64,000 nt of DNA, taken from contig NZ_CP035503.1 in the NCBI RefSeq assembly GCF_006970865.1, positions 571,001 to 635,000 of the forward strand, read 5' to 3'. This document shows positions 28,033 to 36,000 of this stretch, one piece after another; within the stretch, counting starts at the first letter, position 1; every line of letters begins with the position of its first letter. A model generated the notes under the pieces. It ran no database searches. It was not told the origin of the DNA and saw only the letters and a program-made list of their open reading frames with translations. The DNA is from Rhodoferax sediminis. GTDB lineage: Bacteria; Pseudomonadota; Gammaproteobacteria; Burkholderiales; Burkholderiaceae_C. The translations under genes and the position numbers were made by a program.

Positions 28033-28550
28033 GCGACGCCTCCATATTTCAGGCCCGCCAGCATCCCGCGGACCTTCTGCGCCCCAAACTCGTTGTCGGC
28101 GTAGTCGATCGGGGCCATGCCGTCGAGCGACGGGTGCGGCTTGTGCAGCCACTGGCGCGCGGCCTCGACGCCGCCGAACACCTCTGCCGCAAAAAGCGTC
28201 AGCTGCATGGTGCGCAGGATCTGCTCGACCGTTTGGCCGGGTAAAGGCTTGTTGTCGCGCGCCCAGCGCCACAAACTGGTGCTGTTCGCATTGAGCGCAC
28301 GACTCAAGTCTTCCTTCTTGCCCAGACCCAGCAAGGGAACCAGCGCCGCGACGTTGCCCGCGAGCAAGCCGGTACGAATCAAGAGCACCGCGCGCGCAGA
28401 GTCCAGGAAGATCGATGATTCGTTCTCGGAAAACACCGGCGCCACGGACCCGGTTCGGTGGCTTGGATCGAGTGAGTCGTCCAGCCACGTGGCAAAGGAT
28501 TGCGCCAGCGAGCGGGCGTCCCCTGGCAGGCGAGCGGAATGGGCAAGCAT
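28029..28550 (-). CDS. Xre/MbcA/ParS-type antitoxin
   Basis: The 173-residue protein has the Xre-like N-terminal HTH region and a C-terminal MbcA/ParS toxin-binding domain (VFGGVEAARQWLHKPHPSLDGMAPIDYADNEFGAQKVRGML). This is the usual partner of RES toxins and acts as repressor of its own operon. The gene precedes the toxin gene, as usual. A perfect 18-bp palindrome in the promoter region is the likely operator. Confidence 0.88.
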   Translation of the reverse strand: MLAHSARLPGDARSLAQSFATWLDDSLDPSHRTGSVAPVFSENESSIFLDSARAVLLIRTGLLAGNVAALVPLLGLGKKEDLSRALNANSTSLWRWARDNKPLPGQTVEQILRTMQLTLFAAEVFGGVEAARQWLHKPHPSLDGMAPIDYADNEFGAQKVRGMLAGLKYGGVA

Positions 28551-28565
28551 TTAGAAGCCTCAAAT

Positions 28566-28583
28566 GAAATAAATATTTATTTC
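28566..28583. promoter_or_regulatory. Likely operator of the RES/Xre pair
   Basis: GAAATAAATATTTATTTC is a perfect 18-bp palindrome 16 bp upstream of the antitoxin start, flanked by CAAAT on both sides in direct orientation. It is very AT-rich compared with its surroundings. Binding by the antitoxin is inferred from position and symmetry. Confidence 0.6.
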
Positions 28584-28664
28584 AAATGTAATAACACTAC
28601 CCCGATTTGTCAACCTTGAATCTTGTCCGCCTCGGTACGTCGTTTTTTAGGAGGTTATAGCGGA

Positions 28665-29420
28665 TCATTGGTGTACGGGTTCAGGCATTTTCTTTCGAAG
28701 CATGTTCAGGAAATGCTCGTTAGGCTCGTTCGCGGCACTGGAAGGGAGACTGGCGATAGCCCCCGAGCCGGTGCCGAGCGCACGTGCTGTGGCAACCATG
28801 CGCCAAGCCTCACTGTATTGACCACGCCAATAGTAGGCAGTGGCCCGTGAGGTGTAGATGTATCGCTTGTCTGGCTCGACTTCCTCCGCCTTCTTGTAAA
28901 GGGTTTCGGAACGAGCGATCAATTCTGCTTTTACTTCAGGTGACAACGTCGTATCGCTCACCGCACAGAGTGTGGTAATCCGCGCCGCATCCGAATAGAT
29001 TCCCTGAAGCGTTGGTGGGTGAAGCGTGAGCGCCTTTTTCATCATTTCCATGGCGGCACAGTTTTTCCCTTGATCGTGTAAAACCGCCCCAAATCCTGCA
29101 TAAACCTCGGGATTTTCAGGATTAAGAAGCCATGCCTGATTGAATCTTCTCATTGCCATGCCAAGCTGATCTTGTTTGTAGTATTTATATCCTTGATTAA
29201 CCCATAGAGCACTAGCTCTTTCTCGGGAGCCAAATTGAGTCGTTGCGTCAGATATAAATCTTTCATCCGCAGCCTTTAGTTCCTGAACCTTTGATCTGTC
29301 AATTCCCTCATACATCGGTGCCTCGTCGATTCTTGTGCCTTGATTTACAGGCGATATCGCCAAACAACCGGAGAGCAACAACAGGCAACCGAGAATGTGT
29401 GGATATGTGAAGCGTTTCAT
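28665..29420 (-). CDS. TPR-like lipoprotein
   Basis: The 251-residue protein has a signal peptide with lipobox LLLLSGC (Cys about residue 19) and then helix-rich sequence with TPR-like repeats (WVNQGYKYYKQDQLGMAMRRFNQAWLLNPENPEVYAGFGAVLHDQGK, about residues 75-120). The start at 29420 has GGAG about 10 bp upstream; an in-frame extension to 29471 lacks support. It is in the same orientation as fhaB and the small lipoprotein gene, separated from them by an IS3 remnant. Base composition is lower in GC than the core genes. Its role is unknown. Confidence 0.72.
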   Translation of the reverse strand: MKRFTYPHILGCLLLLSGCLAISPVNQGTRIDEAPMYEGIDRSKVQELKAADERFISDATTQFGSRERASALWVNQGYKYYKQDQLGMAMRRFNQAWLLNPENPEVYAGFGAVLHDQGKNCAAMEMMKKALTLHPPTLQGIYSDAARITTLCAVSDTTLSPEVKAELIARSETLYKKAEEVEPDKRYIYTSRATAYYWRGQYSEAWRMVATARALGTGSGAIASLPSSAANEPNEHFLNMLRKKMPEPVHQ

Positions 29421-29498
29421 TGTTTTATCTCCGTTGATTTTTAAAGGATTGGCAGGAAGGCAACAACGCAATTACGCATGCGATCATTAACAACTGCT

Positions 29499-29645
29499 TC
29501 AGGGAAGGTTCTGACTTTTCCCTGGAATCCGTATCCCATAGCCGATCTCATACACTGGCTGTCGAGGTCGATTGGCATGCCAGTTCTCACTGAACCGCAT
29601 TGGGCTGACATAGGCCAGTGTCGAGTGCAGTCGAGTTCGGTTGTA
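29499..29645 (-). pseudogene. IS3-family transposase C-terminal remnant
   Basis: The minus strand reads YNRTRLHSTLAYVSPMRF, the typical C-terminal part of an IS3-family OrfB, then about 30 unmatched residues and a stop. Upstream the frame hits a TGA just before the motif, so the rest of the element is gone. It sits between the two lipoprotein genes of the fha locus and marks a past rearrangement there. The IS copy at 61366-61518 is a different remnant. Confidence 0.75.
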
Positions 29646-29670
29646 CCAAAGAATTCATGCGACATCTTCA

Positions 29671-30033
29671 TCACGGCGATCCCCACGCAGGGTTGCTACC
29701 ATCAAGAATCGCTCCGTCCGTACATGCAGGAAAAGACGACAGAAATTTATCGTCGCAAATAGATTTCCTGTCGCTAAGCAAATAATGGAAGCCCTTTTGT
29801 TCCATGCACCTATCCGCCCGTATGAGTTCATTCATTGCTACTTTCTTTTGTGCCTGAAATCCGTTGAACGGGTTGTCATACCCGCACTCAATCAACGCAG
29901 CTTTAACTCCTTCTATGGAGACTCCTTCTTTGTCCCATTGCTTGAGTTTCGGTGGTATCGGTTGGAATGGCTTTCCAGCGCATCCGGTGGCTACCAGCAC
30001 GCTGAACATGAGAAAGAATAAACGCGACCTCAT
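29671..30033 (-). CDS. Small lipoprotein coupled to fhaB (candidate immunity protein)
   Basis: The 120-residue protein has a signal peptide with lipobox VLVATGC (Cys about residue 18). The mature part is rich in charged residues and has four later cysteines (ALIECGYD, RADRCMEQ, SICDDKF, PACTDG) that could form two disulfides. Its ATG overlaps the fhaB stop codon by 4 bp (ATGA), so both are translated together. Position right after a toxin-like exoprotein and export to the membrane fit an immunity protein. That role is inferred. An IS3 remnant starts 25 bp after its stop, so the C-terminus may have been altered. Confidence 0.65.
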   Translation of the reverse strand: MRSRLFFLMFSVLVATGCAGKPFQPIPPKLKQWDKEGVSIEGVKAALIECGYDNPFNGFQAQKKVAMNELIRADRCMEQKGFHYLLSDRKSICDDKFLSSFPACTDGAILDGSNPAWGSP

Positions 30034-33000
30034 TGTGACGCTCCTTGCGCAGGCGATACGGGGACAGGAATCAAGGCAGGAAACCCCCCTGTGTCTCGCC
30101 AAAACTTCCCGCAGTTCGGATCCTGCGATTGCCCATAACAGTTATGCACCGTAGTCGACTGCCCAGTAACCGCTCTAAGGGCCTCTTTGATCTGGCTGCT
30201 ACCTTCGGAGATAGTCCCACCCGTTGGTGGATTACTCCCAACCCACCTACCCACAGGATCAGCTGCGTGGTTCTGAAACTGCAGCACCAGGCTTGGTTGC
30301 TGGGCCGCAGGCAAATTCGCACGGTCTTGCAACGTACTGAGCAGGTTGTCCGCCTGCTGCCCGTTGTAGGCCGGGCCGAAGAAGTTGACCGTCGTCTGAC
30401 TTAGACTGCCCTGCGCGTTGGGGCTGGCAGCTTGCGACTCCAGGCCATTGCCAAGTGTCATCGCTCCCCGGCTGTGGCCGTCCAGTTGCAAACCGGTTTG
30501 ACCATATTGATGCATGGCATCTTTGACCTGCGAGGTTGAGTTGGAAAGGCCCCAGAAATCATTTTCAAGGAATTTTTGGTACCCCGCGACCATGAGTTCT
30601 GAAACAGCGTTGTTCGTTTCCGGGAAATAGATCACATATTGCGGACCAGTGGTAGTGGTGTGCTGGTTGCCGTAGCTGCTGGCGGCGTCTTGGTCGTTAA
30701 AGATGCCGTTGGCGGCGACGTGGACTTTGCCGTCAGGTCCGGGTTTTAGGTTTCTCTTTTCTTCGTCTGAGAGCTCGCGCAAGACAGGTTTGCCCGTCTT
30801 CTCGTCAAACTGGGTCTTGCCGTCTTTGTCCTGCAAGATTTCGTACATCGGGTGCTTTTCAATAAATGTTGTGCGGTACGCTTCATTGGAGAACTTGACC
30901 ATTTCTACGAATACGGCTTGCTTGATGGCTTGTTCAGCCTGCGCAGTTCTCTCCATCGCTTGAACATCCTGCTGCTGCACGGCTGTGTGGGCGTGAAATG
31001 TATCGCGGTTCAGGCTGATTGCCGTCTCTTGGGCGCTCTTACCGGTCAGCACCTGCTGCGCCGCGTCATCAGTGATCGTGACGTTGCCGGCTTCAACGGC
31101 GCTGCGGGTGACCCCTGCGGACGAGCCAGAGGCTTTGCCATCATTCAGTGCCGTGCCCACGAGTGCCTTGGCCACGCCGTATTTGCCCTGGTTCAGCATG
31201 CCGCTATCGAGGTTGATGCCACTGTTGCTGGCGCTGGTCTGGGCGCGGTTTTGGAGGTCGCTGGTGGTCAGGGTGGCAGTGACGAGGGTGTTCTTGCCAC
31301 CCTGCACCACCTTGTCGGTGTTGGCTATCACGCCACCCTTGAGATCGGTATTGCCCTTGACGTCGACATGGAAGCCACCGTCCCCGGCCCGGATGCCGCT
31401 TTGCTCGGTCACACTGGCAAAGTCGCTGTTGACCCTGCTCTTGTTCAAGTTCAGGCTGCCCGACACGCCAGCGCCCACCGTGATGCTGCCGCCCATCGAC
31501 TGGTCTTTGCTGGCGTATCGGCTGCTGTCCTGCAGGCTCTCGATGGCGAGGTTGCCGCCGACGTTGGCCCTGACCTGCTGGCCGCTGGCGACGGCGCCTT
31601 TGAGCGTGGTGTCGCCACCCGAGTTCAAGCTCAGCTGGTGGCCGGCCTCGATGTGGGTGTTGGTCCAGGTCAGGTCGCTGCCATCGGCGTTGCCGCGCCC
31701 CTTGCTGGCGCTGGCGGTAACCCCGAAGCCACCGGTGCCAAAGCTCACTCCGAGGGAGCCCGAACTACTGGTGTTGCTGCTGTCCTGGCTGGCGGTGTTC
31801 TGAGCGGCCAGCAGGGCGATAGCGTTGTCGGCATTCAAGCTGATGTGGTAGCCGGCTCGGATGTCGCTACCCTGTACGGTGAGGTTGCTGTCCAGGCCGG
31901 CTCCACTCGCCGTCAGGTTGACGTTGCCACCTGCGGCGATGGTCGATCCCTGGGCGCTGCTGGCGCTGCTGCTGGAGTTGCTTTGGCTTTTGGAGCCGCC
32001 TACGCTGATGCTGACATTGATGCCACCGGCCTTGTCCGTAGCACTGTGCTCGGTGGCGGCGCCGGGGTTGTTTCCGGTGCTGCTCTGGCCGGCCTGGAGG
32101 GCGTTATAGACATCCCTGGTGGCAAAGGCGCCATTGGCCACTGCCAGCGCCTGCATGCGTCCATCGCCGGTGTTGCCTGCCGCCTGCATCATTTGCTGGC
32201 CCGTTTGCAGGGCGCTGAGCACCGGACTGGTCAGCGCTACCGTCAGGCCACTTTGCTTGAATTTTTGCTCAGCTTGCGTGGCCTCGGTGTTCTGCACCTC
32301 GCTGATGGCAATGTTCTTAGCCAACACGTTGATGTCGCCGCCCGGTGCCACCAGATCACTGCCTTTGTGCTGGTATTGATTGCCGGCGATGATGGTCACA
32401 TCGCCATTGATTGCGCCCACGGTACTGGCCGTGTGGCCGATCGCCCGGCTCTGGCCGTCCGTGCTCTGCTCGCGCGTGCCGATGGTGAAGCCGATACCGC
32501 CCGAGCCCAGCAGGCCAGACTTCTTCTGCGCGACCAGATGCTGTTCTTCACTGGTGTTGCTGGCGGCCTCGATGACGATGTTGTTTTGGGCGAGCAGCGT
32601 CGTCGCGGTGTCGCTGACCACGCTGGAGCCCGACACCGTAAGGTCGCGTCCGGCCAAAGCCGTCACGGTGCTGCCGCTGAAGCTGCTGCCCACGCTGTCC
32701 GTGCGCTTGACCTGATCCAGCGTGGTGTCGGTGCGGCTGGACAGGAAGCCCCGGCTGGTGTGCTGGTGGGCTTCATCGACGCTCTGGCTGCTCTGGCCGG
32801 CGCTCATATTGAGGTCGTGCCCGGCGCTGGCGAATACCGCCCCGGCAGCTTCGACGTTGGCGGCACGGGCATTCAGGTCATTGCCGGCGGCCAGGTGCAC
32901 CGTCCCGGTACTCTGGATCTGGCTGCCCACTTCGGTGCTGGCGCCATCGCTGCGGCGGTTTTTGGCATCCCAGACGATCTGATTGGCGCTGGAGGTCGTG

Positions 33001-36000
33001 ATGGTACCCAGGTTCAGGTTGTTGCCGGCAACGACGGTGGTGCCGCCGCCCTGGCCACTGCTCGCAATCACGCCCGCGATGATGTTGGCATCGCGGCCGG
33101 CGCTGGCCATCAGCGTGCCGTTTGGGCCTGTGACATACAGGCTGGCTACCCGGTCGATGCTGGTGCGGCTGAAACTGTTGCCGCCCACGACACTGTCGGC
33201 GCTGCGCGTGGTGGTCACCACGTTCAGGTCGCGCCCGGCCGTGGCGCTCAGAGCGCTGGCGGCCTGGATCGTGCCGCCGATATTGTTCAGATCCTGGCGC
33301 GCCGAGACGGAGACGACGTCGCTCTGGATGCGCCCGCCCAGGTTCTGGATGTTCTCTGCGGCGAGGTTGACGACCTGCCGGCCTGCGAGGGTGCCACTGT
33401 TGGTCAAATCACCCGAGAGGTTGAGGTTGATCTCACGCCCGGCCAGCAGCGCCCCGCTGGAGGCGAGGTCGCCGTCCTGCACGCGCGCATAGACCTGCGG
33501 CACCAGGGCTGTCGTGATTTTGCCGTCCGGCAGCGTGACTTGCTGCTCGACCAGCCAGACGATGTCGCTGGTGAGCTGCGCCATCTGTTCGGCTGTCAGG
33601 GCCACACCGGGACGCAGCTGCCATTGGCCGACGTAAGTGATGCCGGCCTGCATCAGGGCCTGATATTGCTCTTCGTCGCTGTTGTAGTTGCCCAGAAAGC
33701 GCTGTCCTGTGAGTTGGGCCAGCTGTTCGCGTACCAGGCGCTGCTCGTAGAAGCCGTCGCCCAGGCGTTTCTGGGTGATGGCAGGGTCAATGTTCAAGGC
33801 CTGCAGCATGTAATTCGAGCTGAGCCACTGGCGGTAGCTGGCAAAGCGCGGGTCGGTCTCTATCAGGTAGCTGCCCGCCGGATTGGAGTTGACGTGGAAC
33901 AGGCTGGTGTTGGGGATGCGCGTATTGACTTGCACGGCCCGCACGATCTGCGCGCCGCCGCTGCTGGGGGCCACGTTGCCCACGCTGGCGTTGACCTGGC
34001 TGACGCTGTGCACCGTAGCGTTGACCGCGCCGGTGGCGCCGGTGGTGGCGTTGACACTGCCAAGAGCCGTGTCGGTCAGCGTGGTGCCGCTGCCCACGGA
34101 GGCGGTAAAGGCGTCGTACCGTGTAGGACTGAGCGTGATGCCCTCGAGGGTGGCGGGCGGCACATAGGGCGAATCGTCGGCGCCTTGTCCATCGGGGCCG
34201 CTGCGGAAGATGACGTAATAGTGCGTCGCCACCCCGTTGTCCTGGGTTTGCCGCGTACCCGGCACCGTGGTGTTTTCCAGGTTTGCGGCAGACGCATTCA
34301 GCGCCGCGCCCGCGATGATGTGGCTCTTGTCGTTCCGCAGGCTTTGGGTGTTCAGCGTCATGTTGCCGCCCGCCAGCAGTTTTCCGGGGTCGCTCGTGGC
34401 TTGTGCCGTTTCGGTGACGGTTCTGACATAGCTAAACCGGTTGAAGTCGTAGGCGTCGCCTTCCGGGCTGATGAGGTGAATGTTTTCATCTGGGTAGTAC
34501 AACCGGACCTGGTTCTCGGCGTAGTGATTGGGTGAGCCGGTGGGGCTGTATTCGACGATCGACTGGCTCGATACGAACCTTTGCTCGGTGCTGAAATGGT
34601 TGTTGGTGTTGTTGACCTGTGCCGCGTTGATGTCAAGGTTGCCCAGCACCTCGATGGTGGCCGAGGCGTTGTTGACGGCCGCCGCCTGGCCGCTGGCCAG
34701 CCGGTTCGCGTCGAGGCTGCCGCCGATAGCCATGTCGCCGGCGCTGAAGATCAGCGCGCCTTCGCGGTTATTTACCGTTCCCGCACCGATGTCCAGGCGC
34801 TGGCGCGCGGCGATCGTCGCGGCGCCGGCGCCTTCCATGTCGTTGCTGACCGTGCCGGCCGCCATGCTCAAGTGGTCGCCGTAGATGCGGCCGGCACCCA
34901 GGTTGTTCAGCGTTGCCGCGTTGAGCTGTGTGTCCTGGCCATCGATCAGGCCCCGATTGGTCAGGGTGTTGGTGGCCGTGACCTGAGTACTGGCGCCGGT
35001 GATTTCGCCGCCGGCTGTATTGTCGATATTGGAGGCGGACACGCGCAGCGTGGCTCCCGCCTGCAGCTTGCCGCTGTTGGTCAGATTCCCGGTGGTGCCG
35101 AGGCTGGCGTTGTGGTTGGCGGTGACTTCGCCGCTGTTGCTGAAGTCGGTGGTCAACGCGATGGTGAGGTCGCCCCGGGACAGCACCTTGCCGTCGCCGG
35201 TGAGGCCTGCGGCATCGACGCTGGCGCTTTGCCCGGCAATGACGGTGCCGCCCGTGTTGCTGATGACCAGGGTCTTGGTGGCTGTGCTGTCGTGCACCGC
35301 CAAGGTGTTGCCCGCGCTGATGAGGCCGGTGCTGTTGTTGAGGCCGCCCGAACTGGTCAGTGCAGCATTGCTGTCGGCGCGAATGGCGCCGTTGTCGTTG
35401 GCGATTGAATCCGCCGTGATGGCAACATAGTTACCTTCGATGCCCTGATTGGCGCCACCGGTGTCGCTGTTGCGCACGGTGCCGGCGCTCAGCGTGGTGG
35501 TGCCGGCGCTGCGAATCAGGCTGGCGCTGTTGTCGATGGACCCCGCGCTCGCATGCAGGCTCACATCGCCCAAGGCCTGGACCTGGCCGCCCCGGTTGTC
35601 GAAGGCGGTGCCTGAGATCGCGATACTGGATTCGCCGACGACTTGACCGCCCGCAGAGTTGCTGACGTTGGCGGTGGCGGCGCTCAAGGCACCCCTGGCG
35701 CCGATGAAACCGGCCACATTGTCGAGGTCGCCCGTGGCCAGTGTCAGCGTGCTTTGGCTGGTGATGCCGCCGGCGCCGCTGGCATGGCTCGCAGCATGAG
35801 TATTGGTCAGGGTTGAGCCGTTGGTGTCGATGGCCAATGCGCCAGCCGCCTGAACCAGTCCGCCATCGTTGTTCAACGCGCCGGTTTGCAGGGCGGCGCT
35901 GCCGCCGGCCGCAATAGTGCCCAGGTGGTTGCTCAGGTTCGTAGTGTTTAGCGTCACGTCTTGCGCGGCTTGCAGCATGCCGCTGTCGTTGACGGTGGCA

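Noticed and set aside
28033..28563. Long upstream extension of the RES toxin gene
   Set aside because: It overlaps the whole antitoxin gene in another frame, and the RES similarity begins only at the TTG overlap.
30852..34535. Very long plus-strand open frame (over 1,200 codons) antisense to fhaB
   Set aside because: It is a by-product of the repetitive, GC-rich fhaB coding sequence, with no ribosome site, domain or signal peptide. Similar long antisense frames occur opposite gspE, gspD, zwf and groEL.
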